Made by a program: the position numbers and the translations under genes. 6,486 nt of DNA from Thermoflexales bacterium (GTDB lineage Bacteria > Chloroflexota > Anaerolineae > Fen-1058): the NCBI GenBank assembly GCA_030834835.1, contig JAUQXD010000407.1:1-6486 (forward strand), read 5' to 3'. A model generated the notes under the pieces. The model ran no database searches. It was not told the DNA's origin and saw only the letters and a program-made list of their open reading frames with translations. Position 1 is the stretch's first letter. Each line of letters opens with the position of its first letter. Positions 1 to 5,800 of this stretch are shown here, one piece after another.

Positions 1-326
1 ACAGCACACCGCGCGGCGACTTCAGCGCCATCTTGAAGATGCCCACCCGTCACATGCGCGCCCCGGAAAACGAACGCGACACCGATGCCTGGTTCGATCT
101 GCCCGGTGTGCCGTGGAGCACGTTCTTCACATACGAGGGCATCGCCATTCACGGCACTTACTGGCACAACGACTACGGCCTGCCGCGCAGTCACGGCTGC
201 GTCAATGTGCCGATCGAAGTAGCAAAATACATTTACTTCTGGACCGAACCCGAAACGCCCTACGAAGATGACTTTGTGCAAGGTGACATCCCGGAAGTGA
301 CGGCGACCCAGATTGCGGTGGTTTAG
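1..326 (+). CDS. L,D-transpeptidase, YkuD family (5'-truncated, C-terminal catalytic part)
   Basis: The frame is open from base 3 and runs off the left edge, so the start codon and any signal peptide or anchor are outside. About 107 residues are visible before the TAG at 324-326. The segment begins with TPRGDF, matching the TPxGxF strand of YkuD domains. It then shows the signature IHGTYWHNDYG (His at visible residue 50) and SHGCVNVP, whose His64 and Cys66 are the expected catalytic pair. L,D-transpeptidases of this family act outside the membrane and form 3-3 peptidoglycan cross-links or attach proteins to the wall through a Cys acyl-enzyme. Asn follows the CysVal where many family members have Arg; Asn is also known at this place in other family members, so the site looks intact. 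The TTG at 33 and ATG at 39 are internal codons, since the conserved motif lies upstream of both. The gene converges on the zinc-ribbon gene and ends 34 nt before a strong hairpin. Family assignment is secure; the precise substrate is not. Confidence 0.9.
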   Translation, partial: STPRGDFSAILKMPTRHMRAPENERDTDAWFDLPGVPWSTFFTYEGIAIHGTYWHNDYGLPRSHGCVNVPIEVAKYIYFWTEPETPYEDDFVQGDIPEVTATQIAVV

Positions 327-331
327 TAAGC

Positions 332-359
332 GGTGATTGGTAATCGGTAATCGGTCAAA
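332..359 (+). repeat. Left heptamer array (GGTRATY-like, about 4 units)
   Basis: Beginning six bases after the transpeptidase stop codon, four contiguous 7-nt units start at 332, 339, 346 and 353. They read GGTGATT, GGTAATC twice, and a decayed GGTCAAA. The array abuts the terminator hairpin at 361. A longer array of the same motif lies on the other side of the hairpin on the opposite strand (398-446). Period and motif are read directly from the sequence; no function is known to me. Confidence 0.7.
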
Positions 360-360
360 T

Positions 361-391
361 ACAAAGTCCCGCCTGAATGACGGGACTTTGT
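361..391. terminator. Intrinsic terminator hairpin between convergent genes, probably bidirectional
   Basis: A perfect 11-bp inverted repeat, ACAAAGTCCCG (361-371) and CGGGACTTTGT (381-391), encloses a 9-nt loop. On the plus strand the stem runs into TTTATCTC, giving a short U-rich tail for the transpeptidase transcript. On the minus strand the tail is ATTTGACC, weaker but usable for the zinc-ribbon transcript. Its place in the gap between two converging genes fits a shared terminator. Confidence 0.8.
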
Positions 392-397
392 TTATCT

Positions 398-446
398 CAT
401 CTCCAATTACCAGTTTCTGATCACCAGTTACCGATCACCACTCACC
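398..446 (-). repeat. Right heptamer array (GGTRAYY-like, about 7 units, inverted relative to the left array)
   Basis: Read on the minus strand from 446 down, contiguous 7-nt units end at 440, 433, 426, 419, 412, 405 and 398. They are GGTGAGT, GGTGATC, GGTAACT, GGTGATC, AGAAACT, GGTAATT and GGAGATG. The first four and the sixth keep GGTRA; the fifth and seventh are decayed. Together with 332-359 the array forms an imperfect inverted pair around the terminator hairpin. It lies 17 nt downstream of the zinc-ribbon stop codon. Confidence 0.7.
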
Positions 447-463
447 TACATCTTCGTGTCGCA

Positions 464-1204
464 CTAGATTTTAGTGCCACACTCCGGGCAAAACTTCGCA
501 CCCTTCGCATCCGCACCACAGCTTGGGCATTTGCCAGGCGCTGCCGCCCGCTCGATCTTGGTGCCGCAGTTGGGGCAGAACTTCGCGCCGCCGCTGGCTG
601 TGCCGCATTTCGGGCAGGCATCGGTCGCGGGTTGAACCATCTGCGCGCCACATTCCGGGCAGAACTTCGTGCCGGGCGCGGCCAGCGTGCCATCGTTGGG
701 GCAGCGCGCCGCCGAACTCGCCGCTTGTTTGGCCGCCTGACCGATGCTCTTGAACGCATCGCCCAGACCAAAGGCCCCGGCCAGACCTTTCATTACACCA
801 GCAGCTTGTTCAGCGCTAGCCTGCGCGATTTCGCCCTTGCGCGGTGAATCATCGGCACAATAGCCGGCCTGCGAATCCCAATCGGAATTGCACACCAGCT
901 GATGACAGGTCGGGCATTCGTGAAAGACCTCTTCCACTTGCCCCCACGCCGACTGCACCTGCGCTTCGGTCATCGAGTATTGGTAACGCGGATTGTCATT
1001 CTCAACGCTATTCGCCACCGCGCCACCCACCAGCGGGATGTTGCGCAAGAAGCTGCCCAGCGCATTGCGCCCCACGTCGGTAGCGATCGTGGTTTTCACA
1101 TCGGGTTGACTGCGATACTCATGCGAGCACCGATCGCAATAGAAGATTGCGTACGGGCCGACGCCGTCGTTGCGTACATCATACCGCGCCATGCGAGTTG
1201 CCAT
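464..1204 (-). CDS. Multi-zinc-ribbon protein (three tandem C-terminal zinc-ribbon modules)
   Basis: The product is 246 residues and probably cytoplasmic: no signal peptide is visible and the only hydrophobic patch (about 51-66) is short. The N-terminal part carries CDRC (C23/C26), then CPTC (C97/C100), C105 and C116. A low-complexity Ala/Gly-rich helical stretch follows (about 127-167). The C-terminus has three zinc-ribbon modules repeating every 28-29 residues: C168 with C182/C185, C197/C200 with C210/C213, and C226/C229 with C239/C242. The first module lacks one ligand, reading CPND where CPxC is expected. Such ribbons usually bind Zn structurally and mediate protein or nucleic-acid contacts; no enzyme motif is visible. 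The ATG at 1202-1204 is chosen because GGAGG (1211-1215) lies 6 nt upstream; a second ATG at codon 5 has no better site. The gene lies downstream of rocD on the same strand but 124 nt away, with its own promoter candidate. I do not recognise a specific function. Confidence 0.85.
   Translation of the reverse strand: MATRMARYDVRNDGVGPYAIFYCDRCSHEYRSQPDVKTTIATDVGRNALGSFLRNIPLVGGAVANSVENDNPRYQYSMTEAQVQSAWGQVEEVFHECPTCHQLVCNSDWDSQAGYCADDSPRKGEIAQASAEQAAGVMKGLAGAFGLGDAFKSIGQAAKQAASSAARCPNDGTLAAPGTKFCPECGAQMVQPATDACPKCGTASGGAKFCPNCGTKIERAAAPGKCPSCGADAKGAKFCPECGTKI
467..703 (-). repeat. Tandem zinc-ribbon modules, period about 28-29 codons
   Basis: Residues 168-246 of the zinc-ribbon protein consist of three consecutive modules. 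The second pair of cysteines in each lies in near-identical contexts (KFCPECG, KFCPNCG, KFCPECG). The DNA shows matching near-copies of GGGCARAACTTCG on the plus strand in all three. Retained nucleotide similarity suggests internal duplication, although shared codon bias could contribute. Confidence 0.6.
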
Positions 1205-1210
1205 GCTCTG

Positions 1211-1215
1211 CCTCC
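1211..1215 (-). promoter_or_regulatory. Ribosome binding site of the zinc-ribbon gene
   Basis: GGAGG on the minus strand lies 6 nt before the ATG at 1202-1204. It supports that start over the in-frame ATG four codons downstream. Confidence 0.75.
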
Positions 1216-1241
1216 AGAAAGATTTGCCCCGCCGCCGTGCA

Positions 1242-1270
1242 AGTATAAAGCATCAATTCATAATGCACAA
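1242..1270 (-). promoter_or_regulatory. Candidate sigma-70 type promoter of the zinc-ribbon gene
   Basis: On the minus strand a -10-like TATACT (1242-1247) lies 17 nt downstream of a weak -35-like TTGTGC (1265-1270). Transcription would start near 1235, leaving a leader of about 30 nt that contains the GGAGG. The -35 hexamer falls inside the left heptamer array, so the repeat may supply part of the promoter. The -35 matches consensus at only three positions, so this is tentative. Confidence 0.35.
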
Positions 1271-1337
1271 TTCATAATGCATAATGTCCGGGGATGGGTG
1301 TCAGCAATTATGCATTGAGAACTATGAATTACGAATT
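1255..1337. repeat. Inverted pair of AT-rich heptamer arrays between rocD and the zinc-ribbon gene
   Basis: On the plus strand, 7-nt units begin at 1255, 1262, 1269, 1276 and 1283 (AATTCAT, AATGCAC, AATTCAT, AATGCAT, AATGTCC). On the minus strand, matching units occupy 1331-1337, 1324-1330, 1317-1323, 1310-1316 and 1303-1309 (AATTCGT, AATTCAT, AGTTCTC, AATGCAT, AATTGCT). The two arrays are in register around a GC-rich centre near 1296. The fourth pair forms a perfect 10-bp stem (AATGCATAAT at 1276-1285 with 1307-1316). The outermost right unit overlaps the last codons of rocD. There is no GC-rich stem followed by a T tract, so it is not a standard terminator. Confidence 0.7.
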
Positions 1338-2540
1338 CATCAGCACTTCTTCGATGTGCCCCAGCGCCCAGTCCAACTCCGCCTTCGTCACGATCAATGG
1401 CGGCGCAAAGCGGATGGTGTTTTCGTGCGTCTCTTTGCACAGCAGACCGCGCTCTTTCAGCGCCACGCAGAAACGCCGCGCGCCGCCCGCTTCGGGATGC
1501 AGCTCCATGCCGACAAACAGGCCGCGTCCACGCACTTCCTTGATGTGCAGGCTTTCGACGCGCTGCAGGCGGCCCTTGAAATACTCGCCCAGGTCGCGCG
1601 AACGCTCGATCAGATTTTCATCTTGCAGCACGTGCAGCGCCTCGCGCGCCACTGCGCACGCCAGCGGATTACCGCCAAACGTCGAGCCATGATCGCCGGG
1701 CTTGAAGACGCCCAGCACTTCCTTGCTCGATAGCACCGCGCTCACCGGATACAACCCGCCGGACAACGCTTTGCCGATGATGACGACATCGGCTTTGAAA
1801 CCCTCCCACTCATGTGCAAACATCTTACCGGCCCGCCCCAGCCCCGATTGAATCTCGTCGGCCATAAAGAGCACGTTGTTCTTTTTGCAGATCTCATACG
1901 CTTCGCGCAGATACCCATCGGGCGGGAGTTTGACCCCGGCTTCGCCCTGAATCGGCTCGACAATGAAGGCTACAGTATTCGGCGTGATCGCTTCCGCAAG
2001 GGCTTTGGCATCACCATAGGGTACAGTCTTAAAACCGGGCGTGAACGGACCGAAGCCCGATCGGTACTGGGGTTCCGTGCTCATCGCCACGATCGAGATG
2101 GTGCGGCCGTGGAAGTTATCCGCGCACGCGATGATCTCCGCCTGGCCGTTATCGGTGTTGGGCACGCCCTTGACGGTGTAGCCCCACTTGCGCGCCGCCT
2201 TCAACGCCGTCTCCACGGCTTCCGCGCCGGAGTTCATAGGCAGCATCATCTCGTAGCCGGTCAGTTCGCACAGTTCCTTCGCCAGCAGCGGCAGTTGATT
2301 GTTGCGGAACGCGCGCGAGGTCAGCGCCACCTTGCCCAGCTGTTCGATCATGGCCTGGACGATGCGCGGATGATTGTGGCCCTGATTCACCGCCGAATAC
2401 GCCGATAAGAAATCCAGATACTTCTTGCCGTCGACGTCCGTGACCCAGACGCCCGCGGCCTTCTCAATCACCACGTCCAGCGGATGATAGTTGTGGGCAT
2501 TGTACTGATCTTCGAGATCGATGTAGTTTTGAGTCTGCAT
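1329..2540 (-). CDS. rocD: Ornithine aminotransferase (ornithine-oxo-acid transaminase)
   Basis: The product is 403 residues, a normal length for this class-III PLP aminotransferase. It moves the delta-amino group of ornithine to 2-oxoglutarate, giving glutamate-5-semialdehyde and linking arginine/ornithine breakdown to proline and glutamate in the cytoplasm. Visible signatures are DFLSAYSAVNQGH (Y48), TSRAF (74-78), NSGAEAVETA (103-112), HGRT (144-147), EPIQGEAG (195-202), ADEIQSG (227-233, with the PLP-contacting Asp228), the Schiff-base lysine K257 in IGKALSGG, HGSTFGGNP (284-292) and IRFAPP (376-381). The combination of DFLSAYSAVNQGH, GKALSGGLYPVSAVL and KPGDHGSTFGGNP favours ornithine over acetylornithine aminotransferase. 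The ATG at 2538-2540 is preceded by AAGGAG (2545-2550) and matches the family N-terminus. The frame stays open upstream to 2612, but that part is not family-like and crosses a hairpin. The gene is likely transcribed from the promoter near 2780. Arg79 stands where eukaryotic enzymes have a specificity-linked Tyr. Confidence 0.92.
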   Translation of the reverse strand: MQTQNYIDLEDQYNAHNYHPLDVVIEKAAGVWVTDVDGKKYLDFLSAYSAVNQGHNHPRIVQAMIEQLGKVALTSRAFRNNQLPLLAKELCELTGYEMMLPMNSGAEAVETALKAARKWGYTVKGVPNTDNGQAEIIACADNFHGRTISIVAMSTEPQYRSGFGPFTPGFKTVPYGDAKALAEAITPNTVAFIVEPIQGEAGVKLPPDGYLREAYEICKKNNVLFMADEIQSGLGRAGKMFAHEWEGFKADVVIIGKALSGGLYPVSAVLSSKEVLGVFKPGDHGSTFGGNPLACAVAREALHVLQDENLIERSRDLGEYFKGRLQRVESLHIKEVRGRGLFVGMELHPEAGGARRFCVALKERGLLCKETHENTIRFAPPLIVTKAELDWALGHIEEVLMNS

Positions 2541-2544
2541 GGCG

Positions 2545-2550
2545 CTCCTT
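2545..2550 (-). promoter_or_regulatory. Ribosome binding site of rocD
   Basis: AAGGAG on the minus strand ends 4 nt before the ATG at 2538-2540. It decides the start against the 24-codon upstream in-frame extension. It lies only 10 nt from the large inverted repeat at 2561-2621. Confidence 0.7.
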
Positions 2551-2560
2551 AAGATGTAAG

Positions 2561-2621
2561 ACCTGTCAGGTGGCGCACCAATGATCGGACGAGCAGCTGC
2601 CGCTTGCGCCACCCGACAGGT
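2561..2621 (-). repeat. 17-bp near-perfect inverted repeat just upstream of the rocD ribosome binding site
   Basis: The arms are ACCTGTCAGGTGGCGCA (2561-2577) and TGCGCCACCCGACAGGT (2605-2621), with a 27-nt loop. The single mismatch is A opposite C on the plus strand. In RNA of the rocD strand it becomes a G-U wobble, so all 17 positions can pair. The left arm also contains an 11-nt palindrome, ACCTGTCAGGT, which could serve as a protein-binding site. It may be a leader regulatory hairpin or a dispersed genomic repeat. Confidence 0.6.
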
Positions 2622-2635
2622 TTAGCGACAGAGAA

Positions 2636-2681
2636 CGAAAATGTCATTGCTCAAAGCACGCGGCTTTGTCGCAATGACATT
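2636..2681 (-). terminator. Terminator-like hairpin downstream of the STAND receptor gene
   Basis: AATGTCATTGC (2640-2650) pairs perfectly with GCAATGACATT (2671-2681). Inside it, CAAAGC (2652-2657) pairs with GCTTTG (2663-2668) around a 5-nt loop. On the minus strand the stem runs directly into TTTTCGTT, so it could end transcripts of the upstream receptor gene, about 160 nt after its stop codon. It also lies downstream of the rocD promoter candidate, so it could attenuate rocD. The arm sequence resembles palindromic intergenic repeats found in many genomes; copy number is unknown. Confidence 0.6.
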
Positions 2682-2720
2682 CTTATGCTCATCATGGGGC
2701 AATCCCCATTAGTTGGTGGG

Positions 2721-2758
2721 ATGGCGCGGAGCAACCAAGTTGGCGCGCCACGCGCCAT
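2721..2758. repeat. GC-rich inverted repeat in the rocD leader
   Basis: ATGGCGCG (2721-2728) and CGCGCCAT (2751-2758) form a perfect 8-bp stem. The loop holds two further palindromes, CCAAGTTGG (2735-2743) and TGGCGCGCCA (2741-2750), so alternative folds are possible. It is part of the hairpin-dense leader of rocD. Confidence 0.45.
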
Positions 2759-2776
2759 GAATCTTTTGATAAAGTG

Positions 2777-2785
2777 ATTATAACA
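2777..2785 (-). promoter_or_regulatory. Extended -10 promoter directed at rocD
   Basis: On the minus strand the sequence reads TGTTATAAT, a full match to the extended -10 TGnTATAAT. No good -35 is found 16-18 nt upstream (TGGGTC at 17 nt), which is typical of extended -10 promoters. Transcription would begin near 2770, giving a leader of about 230 nt before rocD that contains all the hairpins listed. It lies 57 nt downstream of the receptor stop codon. Confidence 0.55.
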
Positions 2786-2841
2786 CGATCAGAGCGAACG
2801 ACCCACTGAGGAAGATCGCACCGCAACCAGGCTGGCATCGC

Positions 2842-5800
2842 CTAGGGTGTAGGACAGACAGTCTCTTCCCGCAAATACTGCACGCGCTCCTCGCACGACA
2901 AGGCGCGAGTAACGCGCGTCCGAGCCAACGCCGCCAGGTCCTCGACCGTAACCGGATGCCTGAAAATCGTACCAGTCGGATCGGCTGTGACCACTTGCTG
3001 CCCATCGGGTGAAAACTGCGCGACTACGCCGGTTGCCGCATGGCCGCGCAAGATTGCCTGTTGTGCGCCGGTAACTGCGTCCCACAGTCGCACCGTCAGC
3101 CCGTTGTGTACGGCGACAATCGTGCGACCGTCCGGTGAAAACTGGACGCTGGAGATCGCTCCCTCCGGTCCGCGCAACCGCGCGATCAGTTTTCCATCGA
3201 CGGTCTGCCAGACCTGTGCCTCGGTCGCAGTCTGATCGAATGTCAGCAATCGACGACCATCCGGCGCGAAAGCCGCCTGCCAAGTTGCGTCCTGAGCAAA
3301 CCCCACAAACACAATCGGCTGACCGCCGCCGAGCGGCCACAGGCGCAGCGTGCCGCTGATGTCGCGCGTCAGCAGGTGAGCACTATCCGGCGAGAACACC
3401 ACATCCATTGGGTTTGACGCGGCCATTCGCACGGGCAGCTGCGCCACTTCACGCCCGCTCGCGATGTCCCACACGCCGACCTGATCGGTCGCAGTCGCGG
3501 CCAGATAGCGATTATCCGGTGAAAAGACCGGGTTGGTCGGCGTGATCGGCAGACCGGTCACGACGGACTTCGCGGCCACATCCCATATACGCAGACGGTT
3601 CGACAGCCCCGGACCCAGCGCGGCGAGCGTGGCATCCGGCGAGAGGCTCAAGGGCCGCTGGGGCAGCGGCACGCTCTGCCAGGTTGCCGTGTCCCGCACA
3701 ATATCGCGCTCCAGATCGCCATTGCCCACCAGCCACTGGCTGTCGCTCGAAAAGCGCGCATAACTCCAAAAGGCCTCCAGTGTTTTGATGGCGCGTCCGG
3801 TAGCAACGTCCCATACGCGCGTGGCGGTCTCGTTTGGCGCGCTGATCGCCGTCACCAGCCAGCGTGCATCGGGCGACAACACCGCCCATGAGAAACCGCC
3901 AAAGGCAAAGAATTGAGTCGGCAGCTGTCCGGCTGTAGTCACATCCAGTAGATGCGCTGCGCCATCGCCGCTGAGCGTCAGCAAGTGGCGGCCATCCGGC
4001 GAGAACTGCAAGCGTGTTTCGGCCCCCGCTTGCCCCTTCAACACCAACAGTTCGCGGCCGGTCTTTGCCTCCCAGATTCGCACTTCGCCGTCATAGCCGG
4101 CCGTCACCAGACGCCGGCCATCGGGCGAGAAAACCACCTGTTGCACCTCAGTCGTCTGGCCGCGCAACATCGCCAGGGCCTGCCCGCTGGCGACATCCCA
4201 CACGACCGGCGTTCCACCTGTCGCCGCGACCAGCTGTCCGTCCTGGGTAAGGTCAATGCGCCAGCTAATTCCCCCGGGCTGATCGCTGTCGTAGGCCAAC
4301 TTGATCTCGCCCGTGGCTGCATCCACCCGCTGCAGGTTGACCGCACCATCCTTAAAGAATCCGTAAAGGATCAGCTGTTGATGATCGGGCAGCAGTCGCA
4401 GATCGGTCACGTCGCCATCCGTCGGAAAGTTCGCCAACTGCTCGCCAGAGACAGCATCCCAAACAAGGATGCGCCTGTCTTCGGTGGCTGCCGCAATCCG
4501 CTGGCCGTCGGGCGAGAATCGGGTCAATCGGACGGGCTTGTCGTTCAAGATCGTGATCGGTCGTTCATCACCGGAGCGCCACAACCGCGCACGACCGCTC
4601 CCCAGCGTGAGCACGCGTGTCCCGTCGGCCGAAAACCAGGCATCGTCAAACTCTTCCTCCCATTGCAGCGTGGCCTTTAGCCTGAAACCGTCGGTCGACC
4701 ACAACCGCACCCGGCCATCTTCGTTCAGGGTCAATAGCCAGCGTCCATCAAGTGAAAATCGCACACGCCGGCCGGCCCGATCGGTCGTCGCCTGCTCCAC
4801 AAGCCGTCTCCCCGTGACGGCGTCCCACACAGCCAGCTGACCCGCGTGATCGATCGTAGCGACCCGCGCGCCGTCCGGTGAAAATTCGGCATCGACGATG
4901 TTGGCGGCGCTCCTCAGCGCCTGCCGGAGGCGCGAGGTCTGTAAGGCCTGCCGAAGCGCATCTTCAGCCTCGAACGTGTGAGTAACACTGATGGCTTCCA
5001 GCGCGATGAGGATGCTGCGCTCAGGTTCAGTGCTCAGTTGATTCAAGGCGATGGCCGCCAATTCACGCGAGCGCGACAGCTGTTGTTGACGCTGGGCTTC
5101 GTCACGTTGAATGAGCGCGTTGGCTTCGGCGGTAGCCCGGCTATTGGCCTCTGAAACCGACTGTGTGCTCGCCGCCTCAGCCGTCGCCGCACTGCGATTA
5201 GCGGCCTCGGCATTTTGATTCGATTGAATACCAAACACGCCCGCGATGATGCCCAACAATACCGCCACACCCAACGCCCCGATCAAATATGCGGCGCTTC
5301 GACGCAGCCGTGTCGCCGATCGGCTTTGTTCTTCTGCCCGCTGCTTTTCCGATTCGGCCAGCCTGCGTGCATCGTCCAGTTCCTTCTGAATGCGCGCGGC
5401 CTCTCGCGCCCGATTGGCCCCCTCAGCCTCTACGCCCGCTGTCACGAAGGCTCGCGCCAGGCCGTTCAGTTTGATCTTCTTCGCCGCCAATTGCTCACGC
5501 GCATTCGCCAGACGCGCGCCGATGTATAAGTAACTCGCGTCGCGCTGATTCTTCTCCCACTCGCCCGCATCCTCCGCGATCTGATTCTGCAGCGCAATCG
5601 AGTCGCGATTCTCGTTCACCAATTTGCGCAGCCACGGCCACGCGTCGATGAGCTTCTCATGCGCGATCGTTACGATGTCGCGCCCGTCACGTTCGTCGGT
5701 AATGATCAGACGTGCATCCGCCAGTTTGCCCACCACCACTTCCACTTGCGATGGCGCAACATCGGCCGGTACCAACTCGTCAAACAGCGCCGTGCGCCGA

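Larger units (their letters stand above)
2541..2841. other. Gene-free intergenic stretch between the STAND receptor and rocD
   Basis: No convincing gene is present in these 301 bases. From the receptor side to rocD, the stretch holds a consensus extended -10 (2777-2785), a GC-rich 8-bp stem (2721-2728 with 2751-2758), a short hairpin ATGGGG-CAAT-CCCCAT (2694-2709), a terminator-like hairpin (2640-2681) and a 17-bp inverted repeat (2561-2577 with 2605-2621). The rocD ribosome binding site follows. Its hairpin density contrasts with the coding regions. Confidence 0.75.

Noticed and set aside
332..446. CRISPR array
   Set aside because: Units are 7 nt, contiguous, without spacers and degenerate; there are no cas genes.
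377..847. Plus-strand open frame of 156 codons
   Set aside because: It overlaps the zinc-ribbon gene antisense. Its Arg/Ala-rich composition is what the reverse of Cys/Gly/Pro-rich GC-rich coding DNA gives, and no family motif is visible.
1276..1316. Intrinsic terminator for rocD
   Set aside because: The 10-bp stem is AT-rich, the loop is 21 nt and no T tract follows, so it lacks terminator character.
1812..2408. Plus-strand open frame of 198 codons antisense to rocD
   Set aside because: rocD is unmistakable on the other strand; the antisense product is rich in Arg, Leu and His without any motif, a usual shadow in GC-rich DNA.
1329..2540. Acetylornithine aminotransferase (ArgD) or GABA transaminase
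   Set aside because: The DFLSAYSAVNQGH, GKALSGGLYPVSAVL and KPGDHGSTFGGNP signatures match the ornithine aminotransferase subgroup better, and no arginine-biosynthesis neighbour is seen.
2541..2612. N-terminal extension of rocD to an in-frame start at 2612
   Set aside because: The extra 24 codons do not resemble any aminotransferase N-terminus and run through a strong inverted repeat. The ATG at 2538-2540 has an AAGGAG site and fits the family length.
2789..3340. Minus-strand open frame of 183 codons within the WD40 gene
   Set aside because: It is an out-of-frame reading of clear WD40 repeats; the main frame is continuous and carries all motifs.
3952..4680. Plus-strand open frame of 242 codons antisense to the WD40 region
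   Set aside because: It mirrors the WD40 repeats and has no independent ribosome site or recognisable domain.
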